Below, in pieces: positions 7,569 to 15,775 of a stretch of DNA of 33,305 nucleotides. The translations under genes were made by a program, and so were the position numbers. Position 1 is the first letter of the stretch; the number at the start of each line of letters is the position of its first letter. The DNA comes from Flavisolibacter sp. (lineage in GTDB: Bacteria > Bacteroidota > Bacteroidia > Chitinophagales > Chitinophagaceae). Where the stretch lies: the NCBI GenBank assembly GCA_028288675.1, contig JAQBNG010000015.1, forward strand, positions 1-33,305, in the 5' to 3' direction. The notes beneath the pieces were generated by a model. That model was not told the DNA's origin. It made no database searches and saw only the letters and a program-made list of their open reading frames with translations.

Positions 7569-10500
7569 ATGAGAAAAATTACGCTACTGCTATCAATGCT
7601 GTTGCTTAGTGTGCTGGCATTTGCCCAAACTGCACGTACTGGCACAGTTCGTGACGAGAAGGGAAATCCTATTCCTTTTGCAACCATTACTGAAGTTGGA
7701 AAAAACAATGTGGTGCAGGCCGATGCAAACGGGGCTTTTAGTATCAGAGCTCTTGAAGGCGCACAATTACGAATCACGGCCAGTGGCCATCAGCCTCAAA
7801 ATGTGACTGTTGCAGGTAATACAGTTGCAGCTACTTTGGCTGTTGTCAATGAGCAGTTATCAGAAGTAATAGTTACTACAGCATTGGGTGTGCAGAGACA
7901 AGCTAAGGAGCTAGGTTATTCTACGGCAAGAGTACGCTCCGCAGAGTTGAATCAGGCAGCACCTATTAATCTCCAAAATGGTTTAACAGGCAAAGTATCT
8001 GGTTTAAATATTAACACTGCTAATAATGGTGTTTTTGCCGATACACGCATTACTATCAGGGGTATTCGCTCCCTTACAGGTAATAACCAGCCAATGTTGG
8101 TAATTGATGGTGTGCCGGCAGCCTTAGGTTTTTTAAACTCTATTAATCCTAATGATGTTGCCGATGTAACAGTTTTAAAGTCTTCTTCCGCAACGGTTAT
8201 ATACGGCCCTGATGGTGTTAATGGCGCCATTGTAGTTACAACTAAAAGAGGTGTCAGAGGTCGTCCATTGGTGACAGTAAGCCACACGGCTCAAATGGAA
8301 AAACTTGCTTATTTCCCAAAAATTCAGAAGCGGTTTGGTTCGGGATATTCCCCTGATGCTGGAGGTTTTGGTACGTATGAGCCAATTGAGCAACAAAGCT
8401 GGGGCCCGGAATTTAATGGAGAAATTGTTCAGATTGGACAAGATGGCCCAAATGGTGAAAAAATAATGGTTCCCTATTCATTCAATGAAAATGGACGTAC
8501 CGGTTTTTTTAATACCGGTATTACCAATCAAACAGATTTATCTTACTCAAATGACGGGTTTTATATAAGTGCGCAAAATGTTTCAATCAAAGGAATTATG
8601 CCTGATGATCAAAACAACCGCAGATCATTTACTTTACGTTCCGAAAGAGAATATGGTCGGTTCAAAGCAGGTTTTAATCTTCGCTATACCAATTCTGAAT
8701 ACGACGTTACCACGCAGGGCAGGATTATATATTATGGTGTGACAGGCGCTCCTGGTCAAATTGACCTTAGTCAGTTTGAAGATGTGAATTCACATTTTGG
8801 TTCTCCTAATGGGTATTTTACTCCATACCTTGATAACAATGTAAAGACACCCTATTTCGGTGTTAAAAACTGGAGAGAAAAAGGAAATGGTGATGATATC
8901 TTTGGTAATGTTGAGTTAGGATTTAAAGCAACTTCGTGGTTAGATTTTGTATATCGTGCTGGTATTACTTATAGCAATGATGATGCAAGAAGCACACGAG
9001 GTGCATGGCAGTATTCTGCTTATCACAAGACTTTAAGAGATGCAGGAAGTACTAATTTAACATCTGCTGTAACACAAAGCTCTAATGAAGGCCAACGAAT
9101 TACATCTGAGGTGTTCGCCAACTTTAAAAAATCTTTTAAAAGATTTGGTTTAAATGGTACGATAGGCCAGTCGTATAGGCAAACTACTTCACGCTTTCTT
9201 AGCGTAGGAAGCAACAACCTAGGCAATTCTACTTTGTTTAGTGTTGCCGTTAGAAAGGGCGAACCCACGGTAGGTGTTGCTAATAGTAAGGTAAGATTAG
9301 GCCGCTATTTTGGAAGAGTAGGGTTCAGCTTTGATGACTGGGCTTTTGTAGAAGCTACCGGCAGCTATGACAGGGACAGTCGCCTGGTGAACCCATTAAA
9401 CAATACAAATGAGTCCTCGTTTTTTTACCCCGGAGTAAATGCCTCATTTGTTTTAAGCCAGGCTATTCCACAGTTGAAGAATAGCGCCACCATCAGTTTT
9501 TTAAAACTTAGAGGAGCTATCTCTAAAACAGGAAATGTAAACTTAGGCGCTTATGCTTTTGAAAGTGTATTTAGTAGTTCAACATTCTTCCCTTATGGTG
9601 ACATCTTAGGTTTTCAGGCAACTGCTAATACACCTGCTGCCACCTATAAGCCAGAATTTGTTTTGAATAGAGAAGTAGGATTGGAAGTTGGCTTTTTAAA
9701 GAATCGCATTAATGTAGAAGCAACTTATTATAACCAGGATAATACTGACCAGATTATCAATGTGCAGCTATCTAACACAACCGGTTATACTTCTGCCTTA
9801 CAAAACGCTGCCTCTTTTGTAAATAAAGGCCTGGAATTAGACCTTCGTTTAACGCCGCTGGTGGATATTGGGGACGTCAAAATTAATTTTAAAGCCAACT
9901 ACGCTTATCAAACAAATGAAGTCACCTCCTTAGTTGATGGTGTAAATGAATTGGGAATTGGAAATTCTAACTTCATTATTGTAGGAGAGTCAGCTTATAA
10001 ATTCAAATTAACAGATTACATTAGGGACGCTCAGGGCAGAGTAATAGTTGACCGCACAACCGGTATGCCTGATCAAAATCCTAATCTTACAGTTTTTGGA
10101 AATACACTACCAACACACATCCTTGGATTAAATCTTGATGTAGATTGGAAAGGCTTATCGTTAAGTGCTGTGGGTGAATATCGTGGAGGAAACCAGATGT
10201 TAGCTGAAGATTTAGGCAACTTTTTGGACGATAATGGTATCTCAGAAAGGAGTGCACAAAATGGCAGGCGTGCTTTTGTTTTTCCTAATTCAGTATATGA
10301 CGACGGCAGTGGCAAATATGTAGAAAACAAAGACGTTTATACACAAACTTATGGTCGCTTATTTTGGAATAGTGCTTTGAATACAAATGTCCAAACTAAT
10401 TACTTGGCTAGCGCAGCATTCTGGAAGTTGCGTGAGGTTTCACTTACTTATACAATTCCAACGAAAATTTTTGGTTCTGGCTTCGAGAAAATTGTGAAGG

Positions 10501-10670
10501 GTGCAACCATTGGAGTCAATGGACGCAACTTAATAGCCTGGTTACCGAAATCAAACGTTTGGACGGATCCAGAGTTTTCTACAGGTACTGGTAATGCAAC
10601 TGGTGTAAGCAGTGCTTCTCAGCTTCCCCCAACCCGTATTTTTGGTGCTAACCTTACTGTTCGTTTTTAA
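7569..10670 (+). CDS. SusC/RagA-family TonB-linked outer-membrane transporter
   Basis: 1033 residues, the usual size. Signal peptide MRKITLLLSMLLLSVLAFAQ; a carboxypeptidase-regulatory-like domain at about 22-95 (GTVRDEKGNPIPFATI); a TonB-box-like stretch (LSEVIVTTALGVQRQ, about 98-112); a plug domain at about 120-228 with the SusC signature TIRGIRSLTGNNQPMLVIDG and ATVIYGPDGVNGAIVVTTKRG; then the 22-strand barrel, ending in RIFGANLTVRF. SusC barrels import nutrients across the outer membrane under a SusD lid, powered by TonB. The next gene is the SusD partner 19 bases downstream. No glycosidase, peptidase, ECF sigma or anti-sigma gene is adjacent, so the substrate cannot be guessed. Confidence 0.96.
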   Translation: MRKITLLLSMLLLSVLAFAQTARTGTVRDEKGNPIPFATITEVGKNNVVQADANGAFSIRALEGAQLRITASGHQPQNVTVAGNTVAATLAVVNEQLSEVIVTTALGVQRQAKELGYSTARVRSAELNQAAPINLQNGLTGKVSGLNINTANNGVFADTRITIRGIRSLTGNNQPMLVIDGVPAALGFLNSINPNDVADVTVLKSSSATVIYGPDGVNGAIVVTTKRGVRGRPLVTVSHTAQMEKLAYFPKIQKRFGSGYSPDAGGFGTYEPIEQQSWGPEFNGEIVQIGQDGPNGEKIMVPYSFNENGRTGFFNTGITNQTDLSYSNDGFYISAQNVSIKGIMPDDQNNRRSFTLRSEREYGRFKAGFNLRYTNSEYDVTTQGRIIYYGVTGAPGQIDLSQFEDVNSHFGSPNGYFTPYLDNNVKTPYFGVKNWREKGNGDDIFGNVELGFKATSWLDFVYRAGITYSNDDARSTRGAWQYSAYHKTLRDAGSTNLTSAVTQSSNEGQRITSEVFANFKKSFKRFGLNGTIGQSYRQTTSRFLSVGSNNLGNSTLFSVAVRKGEPTVGVANSKVRLGRYFGRVGFSFDDWAFVEATGSYDRDSRLVNPLNNTNESSFFYPGVNASFVLSQAIPQLKNSATISFLKLRGAISKTGNVNLGAYAFESVFSSSTFFPYGDILGFQATANTPAATYKPEFVLNREVGLEVGFLKNRINVEATYYNQDNTDQIINVQLSNTTGYTSALQNAASFVNKGLELDLRLTPLVDIGDVKINFKANYAYQTNEVTSLVDGVNELGIGNSNFIIVGESAYKFKLTDYIRDAQGRVIVDRTTGMPDQNPNLTVFGNTLPTHILGLNLDVDWKGLSLSAVGEYRGGNQMLAEDLGNFLDDNGISERSAQNGRRAFVFPNSVYDDGSGKYVENKDVYTQTYGRLFWNSALNTNVQTNYLASAAFWKLREVSLTYTIPTKIFGSGFEKIVKGATIGVNGRNLIAWLPKSNVWTDPEFSTGTGNATGVSSASQLPPTRIFGANLTVRF

Positions 10671-10689
10671 TTTTTAAACAACTCATTGT

Positions 10690-12264
10690 ATGAAATTGAC
10701 AAAAAAAATAGCGCTCACTTTTATAGCCTCCGGCCTTTTATTTATGGCGGGCTGTAAAAAGGACCTCTTTGATATTAACTCAAATCCAGATGCTGTTACA
10801 GATGCCTCGGTAACACCTGCGGTTCTCTTACCTGGTGCTTTGCAAAACACATCCCGCATTGTTGCTACTGATTGGTCTTTTCTAAATGCCTGGATGGGCT
10901 ACTGGGCCCGTAGCGGTTCATACCAGTCGCTGACTGAAGAAGAAACCTATAAGTTCACTAATGATTTTCAGGTGCAGATTTGGAATGACTTGTATGCCAA
11001 TAACACCAACTATAATATTATGGTGAATAAAGCTAGGGCGACTGGTGCTGGCTTTTATGAGGCTATTGGACGCATTATGAAAGCACATAATTTTGGCATT
11101 CTGGTAGATGTTTATGGTAATGTCCCTTATTCAGAAGCTTTTAAAGGAACAGAAGTGGCTACACCAAAATATGATAAGGGCATTGATATTTATAAAGACT
11201 TATTCAAGGAGTTAGATGGTGCAGTTGCTCTGTTGAAAAATGCAAGTGCTATTGAGGCTGCCAAGAACCCCGATATCGCTGCTTCGGATTTAGTTTACGC
11301 CGGCAATGCTGCAAGTTGGATACGCTTTGCCAATACATTACGGTTGCGGTTATTGATTCATTTATACAATGGATTAGCGACTAACCAGGTAGTGCCTGGT
11401 ATTGATGTAAATGCAGAAATTGCAAAAACCACCGCCGATGGCTTTATTGGTGCTGGTCAGTCGGCACATTTAAATCCTGGGTTTTCGGCTACAAAGCCTA
11501 ATCCATACTATAGGGCTTACGTAGAAAATGAAGCCGGTACGCAGACTGGTGATGTTTGGAGAGCTGGTAAGTACGCTATTGACTATTATAAGTATAACGG
11601 TGACCCAAGGATTAACCGCTTCTACGTATCTCCTAATGGTACTACTGCCGGACAAACCGGAATTGTATTTGGTACTCCTGCCGGTGCAGGCGTTCCAATA
11701 GGAAGTGCTCTCTCTACCGTAAGAGGGCCAGGCTTAATTCCAAATGGTGCTGCTTCCAGAGCTTGGATTATAACGAGTGTGGAAAGTTTATTTCTACAAG
11801 CAGAAGCAAGACATCGTGGATTATTAACAATTGGTACAGCAAGTGCGTTACTTACTACAGCAGTTCGTGAATCATTTGTTTGGCTAGGTTTAACTTCAGC
11901 CAATGCTGATGCCTATCTTTCTAGTAATGCAGGATACCCTGATGTTGATTACAATGGTCCATGGGTTACGCCAGCACCTGCGGGAGGTGGATTATTTACG
12001 ATACTATCTCAAAAATGGTTTGCCTTAAATTCCATTGCTACATATGAGGTGTGGACGGATTATAGAAGAACAGACTATGTATTAGGTTCTGTTGTAGGAT
12101 ATACTGCCGGTCCTCCGATCTCGGTTGACCCAGGGAATACTTCTACAAGAATCCCACGTCGGTTGTTGTATCCACAAAATGAATACAACTACAATCCAGC
12201 TAATGTTGGGGCAGAAGGAACAGTTAACGTATTTAATAATAAAGTCTTCTGGGATTTAAACTAA
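10690..12264 (+). CDS. SusD/RagB-family substrate-binding lipoprotein
   Basis: 524 residues with a lipoprotein signal (LLFMAGC, lipidated Cys22) followed by KKDLFDINSNPDAV, the typical N-terminus of SusD-like proteins. Helical TPR-like segments follow (WNDLYANNTNYNIMVNKA, IGRIMKAHNFGILVDVYGNV with PYSEAF). The sequence style and the C-terminal RIPRRLLYPQNEYNYNPANV match the SusD/RagB superfamily, probably the SusD-like_2 branch. As the surface lid of the SusC channel it binds substrate for import. It lies 19 bases after susC and 27 bases before the DUF1735 gene, in one operon. Confidence 0.95.
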   Translation: MKLTKKIALTFIASGLLFMAGCKKDLFDINSNPDAVTDASVTPAVLLPGALQNTSRIVATDWSFLNAWMGYWARSGSYQSLTEEETYKFTNDFQVQIWNDLYANNTNYNIMVNKARATGAGFYEAIGRIMKAHNFGILVDVYGNVPYSEAFKGTEVATPKYDKGIDIYKDLFKELDGAVALLKNASAIEAAKNPDIAASDLVYAGNAASWIRFANTLRLRLLIHLYNGLATNQVVPGIDVNAEIAKTTADGFIGAGQSAHLNPGFSATKPNPYYRAYVENEAGTQTGDVWRAGKYAIDYYKYNGDPRINRFYVSPNGTTAGQTGIVFGTPAGAGVPIGSALSTVRGPGLIPNGAASRAWIITSVESLFLQAEARHRGLLTIGTASALLTTAVRESFVWLGLTSANADAYLSSNAGYPDVDYNGPWVTPAPAGGGLFTILSQKWFALNSIATYEVWTDYRRTDYVLGSVVGYTAGPPISVDPGNTSTRIPRRLLYPQNEYNYNPANVGAEGTVNVFNNKVFWDLN

Positions 12265-12291
12265 CGCACTTTACAAAAGAAAATTAGAAAA

Positions 12292-13254
12292 ATGAAAAAA
12301 TTATCATCTATATCAGCTCTGGCTATAGCAGCATTGGTCACTGTAGCAGGATGCTTAAAAGATAAGGGTTTTGAAAACGGAGAATATGGTACCCAGATTA
12401 AGGAAGTAAAAGGTGTTGCTTTCCCACAATCTGCCAGTAGCCCGGTAGTAATCGGCGTTAATGCATTATCCACTACTCAAACTATTGACGGGCCTATCAT
12501 CACGCTTGAGCAGGATGGTAAAGCTGCGTCTGATGTTCAGGTTACTCTACAGCTTAATAATGCTTTAGTTACGGCAGCCGGCTATACAGTTTTACCAATT
12601 TCTGCATATACTACAACCCCATTAATAGTAACTATACCAGCTGGTCAGAAAACAGCTACAGTAAAAATTACGTTTCCTAACTCAGCCGCTCTAGATCCAA
12701 ACCTTACCTATGGGTTAGGTTTTACCATTGCATCTGTTAGTGGCGGTTATACAATTGCCAGCAATCAGAAGGAAATTGTGTTTGGATTTAATGTAAAAAA
12801 CAAATATGATGGTAATTATACATTACGAATAAAAACCAGAGGCTGGGCTGCTTTTGGCATTTCAGAAGATCTCCCTGGTACCTGGCCTTCCATAACGGGA
12901 GGTTATAGCATTGGTATGGTTACCGGCGGTCCAAACAGCGTAAGGTTGTATGATTATTGGGGATTTGACGACTTTATTCAGCCTGCTTTTACCACAGGAA
13001 ATGCCACAGGAACAGGTTTTGGCGCAACAGCGCCAAGATTTACTTTCGATTTGGCTACAGATAAATTAATCAACGTATCTAATGATTTACCAGATGATGG
13101 CAGAGGCAGGGCTTTTCTACTCAACCCTGCAGTTACTGACAGCCGCTATGATCCCGCTACAAAAACTATATATGCTGCTTACCTTATGAAGCAGAACGGA
13201 AGGCCGAATATGCAGATTTTTGATACACTCGTATATAAAAGTGCAAGACCATAA
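12292..13254 (+). CDS. DUF1735 (BT_3987-like) surface lipoprotein of the SusCD operon
   Basis: 320 residues with lipobox VTVAGC (Cys21). Residues about 45-170 look like the DUF1735/BT_3987-like N-terminal beta-sandwich (ITLEQDGKAASDVQVTLQLN, VTIPAGQKTATVKITFP, YGLGFTIASVSGGYTIASNQ). It is followed by a second beta-rich domain of about 140 residues starting KYDGNYTLRIKTRG, which I do not recognise. Such lipoproteins are commonly third genes of SusCD operons and are thought to assist ligand binding at the cell surface. The family call comes from pattern memory. The operon ends here at a strong hairpin. Confidence 0.8.
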   Translation: MKKLSSISALAIAALVTVAGCLKDKGFENGEYGTQIKEVKGVAFPQSASSPVVIGVNALSTTQTIDGPIITLEQDGKAASDVQVTLQLNNALVTAAGYTVLPISAYTTTPLIVTIPAGQKTATVKITFPNSAALDPNLTYGLGFTIASVSGGYTIASNQKEIVFGFNVKNKYDGNYTLRIKTRGWAAFGISEDLPGTWPSITGGYSIGMVTGGPNSVRLYDYWGFDDFIQPAFTTGNATGTGFGATAPRFTFDLATDKLINVSNDLPDDGRGRAFLLNPAVTDSRYDPATKTIYAAYLMKQNGRPNMQIFDTLVYKSARP

Positions 13255-13265
13255 GGGTTCCGACA

Positions 13266-13319
13266 TAACGTACTAAATACAAAGTCCCGCATTTGCGGGA
13301 CTTTGTATTTAGTACGTTA
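13266..13319. terminator. 25-bp perfect hairpin after the SusCD operon
   Basis: Bases 13266-13290 are exactly complementary to 13295-13319, with a four-base loop (attt). The core AAAGTCCCGC/GCGGGACTTT is a typical GC-rich terminator stem followed by an A/T-rich outer stem. It lies 11 bases after the DUF1735 stop and less than 40 bases before the next start codon, so it also covers the region where that gene's -33 element would be. Confidence 0.8.
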
Positions 13320-13330
13320 CCATAATCATT

Positions 13331-13338
13331 TAATTTTG
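13331..13338 (+). promoter_or_regulatory. -7 box TAATTTTG for the DUF3467 gene
   Basis: Matches TAnnTTTG exactly and lies 18 bases upstream of the ATG at 13357. The nearest TTTG upstream (13302-13305, in the hairpin) is 25 bases away, longer than the usual 19-21, so the -33 assignment is doubtful. Confidence 0.4.
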
Positions 13339-13356
13339 GCGAACGAAAAAAATACT

Positions 13357-13671
13357 ATGCAACAAGAACAACAACCCGCAAACGGAATAAATATAGAAAT
13401 TACAGAAGAAGTTGCTGAAGGCAGTTATGCCAACCTCGCCATTATCACCCATTCACATGCAGAGTTTGTAATAGATTTTGTAAACGTAATGCCCGGTACA
13501 CCTAAGAGTAAAGTAAAGTCCCGCATCATATTTACTCCACAGCATGCTAAACGATTTATGAAAGCTCTTGCGGAAAATGTTCAGCGCTACGAAGCAGCAA
13601 ACGGGTCAATTAAAGACTTAGAAGAAGTACAAATACCGCTAACGTTTGGTGGACCTGCGGCGCAGGCCTAA
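13357..13671 (+). CDS. DUF3467 family protein
   Basis: 104 residues from the ATG at 13357 (MQQEQQPANGINIEITEE). An in-frame ATG at 13303 would add 18 residues but lies inside the terminator hairpin and upstream of the -7 box, so it is rejected. The protein has EGSYANLAIITHSHAEFVIDF, MPGTPKSKVKSRIIFTPQHA and a KRFMKALAENVQRYE helix, which together are the DUF3467 pattern. Members are small cytoplasmic proteins of unknown function found across bacteria and are very conserved in Bacteroidota. It is monocistronic here, converging on radC. Confidence 0.88.
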   Translation: MQQEQQPANGINIEITEEVAEGSYANLAIITHSHAEFVIDFVNVMPGTPKSKVKSRIIFTPQHAKRFMKALAENVQRYEAANGSIKDLEEVQIPLTFGGPAAQA

Positions 13672-13680
13672 GAAAATTAT

Positions 13681-13744
13681 GAGTTTAGAATGATGAATTA
13701 TAAAAAAAATGAACATCTCATTTATAATTCATCATTCTTCATTT
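13681..13744. repeat. 7-nt-period inverted repeat between convergent genes (element D)
   Basis: The left arm is gagttta, gaatgat, gaattat; the right arm is ataattc, atcattc, ttcattt (13724-13744). Bases 13687-13704 and 13721-13738 form an 18-bp perfect inverted repeat. It fills the space between the DUF3467 stop (13671) and the radC stop (13744-13746), so it probably acts as a bidirectional terminator or 3' stabiliser. Confidence 0.75.
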
Positions 13745-14436
13745 TATAGAATTCCCTCGTCGGCAAAACTGTAGTAGCCATCATCGCCGACAATCAGGTG
13801 GTCAAGCACTTTTATATCAAAATATTTAGCCGCTTCTTTTATTTTATGAGTGAGTTCTTCATCAGCTTTACTTGGCTTTAAGCTGCCTGAGGGATGATTA
13901 TGGCAGAGAATAAGGCTTACAGCATCTTCTTCAAGCGCCCGCTTTAAAATGATACGGGGATCTGCCACAGTGCCGGTTATGCCGCCTTCGCTGATAATTT
14001 TAAAATCGTTTATTTTATTGGCGCGGTTTAAAAAAATTACGGCAAATACTTCATGCTTATAATCCCGTAAGGAGGTTTGTAAATAAGATGCCACATCGGC
14101 ACTGCTGGTAACAATATGTTTATCAAGAGAAGCCATCGCATGCCGCCTTCGTCCTAACTCAAGTGCTGCTATTATGGTGATTGCTTTTGCGTCACCTATA
14201 CCTTTTACTTTAGTAAGTTCTTTTATTGATAATTTCCCCAGCTCATTCAAATTGTCTTTTCCTAATCGCAATACTTCCTGTGCCAATTCAACTGCGCTCC
14301 TTTCCTTGCTTCCATTTAAAATTAATATGGCCAGTAATTCCGAGTTACTTAATACCGCTGCGCCTTTACTAAGTAGTTTTTCGCGGGGCCTATCGTCTTT
14401 TGCCCAGTGCTTAATGGAGTATTTCTGCTCTTGCAT
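13744..14436 (-). CDS. radC: RadC/YicR family JAMM-domain protein
   Basis: 230 residues, the family length. The N-terminal part holds the RadC helix-hairpin-helix segment (LSNSELLAILILNGSKERSA ... LTKVKGIGDAKAITIIAALE). The C-terminal JAB1/MPN/JAMM domain has ISEGGITGTVADPRIILKRA, the metal motif HNHPSGSLKPSKAD and the end FDIKVLDHLIVGDDGYYSFA. The fold suggests a zinc hydrolase, but the substrate is unknown and the old DNA-repair role is not well supported. It is a single gene on the minus strand between two heads of plus-strand transcription. Confidence 0.96.
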   Translation of the reverse strand: MQEQKYSIKHWAKDDRPREKLLSKGAAVLSNSELLAILILNGSKERSAVELAQEVLRLGKDNLNELGKLSIKELTKVKGIGDAKAITIIAALELGRRRHAMASLDKHIVTSSADVASYLQTSLRDYKHEVFAVIFLNRANKINDFKIISEGGITGTVADPRIILKRALEEDAVSLILCHNHPSGSLKPSKADEELTHKIKEAAKYFDIKVLDHLIVGDDGYYSFADEGIL

Positions 14437-14461
14437 TGCTAAAGGTTAGCAATTATTTTTG
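14430..14461 (+). promoter_or_regulatory. promoter for the small membrane protein gene
   Basis: TATTTTTG at 14454-14461 matches the -7 consensus TAnnTTTG. CTTG at 14430-14433 is one base off the -33 TTTG, with a 20-base spacer. The -33 element overlaps the radC start region on the other strand. The start codon at 14499 leaves a leader of about 30 bases. Confidence 0.5.
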
Positions 14462-14498
14462 TTTTTGTCAATACCTATTCAAAACTAAAATCTGTACT

Positions 14499-14684
14499 AT
14501 GAACCGTAGTTCTACTTCTTCAGTTGGAGCTTTACATCCTGTTTTATTTATGTTATTAGTCTACATTATTTCTGTGGTGCTTGCTTTTTTTGTTTGTCGT
14601 ATTATCTACTTTAGTATTCACACAGATACTTCATCGGTAAACACAAAGGCTGAAAATTTGGAGACTGCAACCGTTTCAAGGTAA
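14499..14684 (+). CDS. small single-pass membrane protein, unknown
   Basis: 61 residues from the ATG at 14499 (MNRSSTSSVGALHP). One clear hydrophobic segment spans about residues 14-38 (PVLFMLLVYIISVVLAFFVC), followed by a polar tail ending TVSR. The longer in-frame form beginning at 14436 is rejected, because it would start upstream of the -7 box and read through the promoter. I know no family for it. The good promoter in front and typical codon use favour a real gene. It ends 61 bases before prs. Confidence 0.55.
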   Translation: MNRSSTSSVGALHPVLFMLLVYIISVVLAFFVCRIIYFSIHTDTSSVNTKAENLETATVSR

Positions 14685-14689
14685 ATTTT

Positions 14690-14749
14690 TCATGGCTGAA
14701 AATGTTTGATAGGCTTCTGCCTATCTTCGCCGCTCATTTTTAGCCATGA
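14690..14749 (+). promoter_or_regulatory. nested inverted repeat that includes the prs start codon
   Basis: Bases 14690-14704 pair with 14735-14749 over 15 positions (one G-U), and the right arm contains the prs ATG at 14746-14748. Inside lies a second hairpin, GATAGGC at 14708-14714 with GCCTATC at 14719-14725 and a four-base loop. TATCTTCG at 14722-14729 is one base off a -7 promoter box. If that box is the prs promoter, the left arm lies upstream of the mRNA start and the structure would be a DNA operator; in read-through RNA from the upstream gene it would hide the start codon. Confidence 0.5.
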
Positions 14750-15696
14750 ATCCTAATGCCAAAATTTTCGCCGGTACAGGCTCTCAAAAACTGGCGGAAC
14801 AAATCTGCAAAAGCTACGGTGTTCCCTTAGGAAGAATCAATATTCAAAAGTTCAGTGACGGCGAAATTCAACCCATATTTTTAGAAAGCATCCGGGGCGA
14901 TTTTGTTTTTCTTGTTTCCAGCACATATTCCCCTGCGGATAATTTGATGGAGCTTTTGCTCATGATTGATGCTGCCCGCCGTGCATCTGCCAACAAAATA
15001 ATTGTTGTAATGCCTTATTACGGCTATGCCCGCCAGGATCGTAAAGATCGCCCACGTGTAGCTATCGGTGCCAAGCTGGTAGCAAATATGCTGGTAGCTG
15101 CCGGTGCCGATAGAATCATTACAATGGACCTCCATGCCCCACAAATCCAGGGGTACTTTGATATACCTGTAGACCACCTCGATTCATCAGCAGTTTTTAT
15201 ACCTTATATAACACTCCTCAAACTCGAAAACCTTACTTTTGCCGCCCCTGATGTGGGAGCTACCAACCGCATTAGGGAAATAGCTTCTTATTTTGAAGCG
15301 GAAATGGTGATTTGCGATAAGCACCGGAAACGGGCTAACGAAATTTCCAGCATGGTGGTTATCGGTGATGTGACGAACAAGGATATAGTTATTATTGATG
15401 ATATCTGCGATACAGCGGGAACGCTAAAAAAAGCAGCAGCTCTTTTAAAAGAAAAAGGCGCCAGAAGTGTTAGGGCACTAATCACGCATCCGGTATTAAG
15501 CGGCAGAGCATATGAGAATATCGAGGAAAGTGAATTAGAAGAACTAATTGTTTGCGACACGATACCTGTAAAGCATCAATCATCAAAAATCAAATGCATT
15601 ACAACTGCTGAACTTTTTGCAGTGGCCATTCGTAACGCTTACGAAAACAAGAGTATAAATAACCTTTTCTTTCATTCACAGGGAAGGGATAAATAG
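14746..15696 (+). CDS. prs: ribose-phosphate pyrophosphokinase
   Basis: PRPP synthetase makes 5-phosphoribosyl-1-pyrophosphate from ribose 5-phosphate and ATP for nucleotide, His, Trp and NAD synthesis. The 316 residues match class I enzymes. Landmarks: FSDGEI at about 36-41, the flexible-loop motif YYGYARQDRKDRPR at 91-104, MDLHAPQIQGYFDIPVDHL with the Mg-binding His130, and the PRPP-binding loop VIIDDICDTAGT at about 215-226. It is followed by rplY and pth, an order conserved in many bacteria. A structured region covers its start codon, and a heptad-repeat hairpin follows its stop. Confidence 0.98.
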   Translation: MNPNAKIFAGTGSQKLAEQICKSYGVPLGRINIQKFSDGEIQPIFLESIRGDFVFLVSSTYSPADNLMELLLMIDAARRASANKIIVVMPYYGYARQDRKDRPRVAIGAKLVANMLVAAGADRIITMDLHAPQIQGYFDIPVDHLDSSAVFIPYITLLKLENLTFAAPDVGATNRIREIASYFEAEMVICDKHRKRANEISSMVVIGDVTNKDIVIIDDICDTAGTLKKAAALLKEKGARSVRALITHPVLSGRAYENIEESELEELIVCDTIPVKHQSSKIKCITTAELFAVAIRNAYENKSINNLFFHSQGRDK

Positions 15697-15697
15697 A

Positions 15698-15743
15698 AAG
15701 TGGTAAGTAGCTAGAAGCAAGTAGTATAGGCTGCTTGCCACTT
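15698..15743. repeat. 7-nt-period inverted repeat after prs (element E)
   Basis: The left arm is aagtggt, aagtagc, tagaagc, aagtagt (15698-15725); the right arm is gctgctt, gccactt (15730-15743). Bases 15698-15711 pair with 15730-15743 over 14 positions with two G-U pairs. It begins one base after the prs stop codon and may terminate or attenuate transcription into rplY. It has the same words as the elements at 32558-32585 and 32668-32702. Confidence 0.75.
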
Positions 15744-15775
15744 GCATAAATAGTTTAAAACAAACACTCAATAAA

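Noticed and set aside
13303-13356. An 18-residue N-terminal extension of the DUF3467 protein
   Set aside because: It begins inside the terminator hairpin and upstream of the -7 box; the family-like sequence starts at 13357.
14719-14729. TTTG at 14705 and TATCTTCG at 14722 as a complete prs promoter
   Set aside because: The spacer is only 13 bases against the usual 19-21, so only a tentative -7 box is noted.
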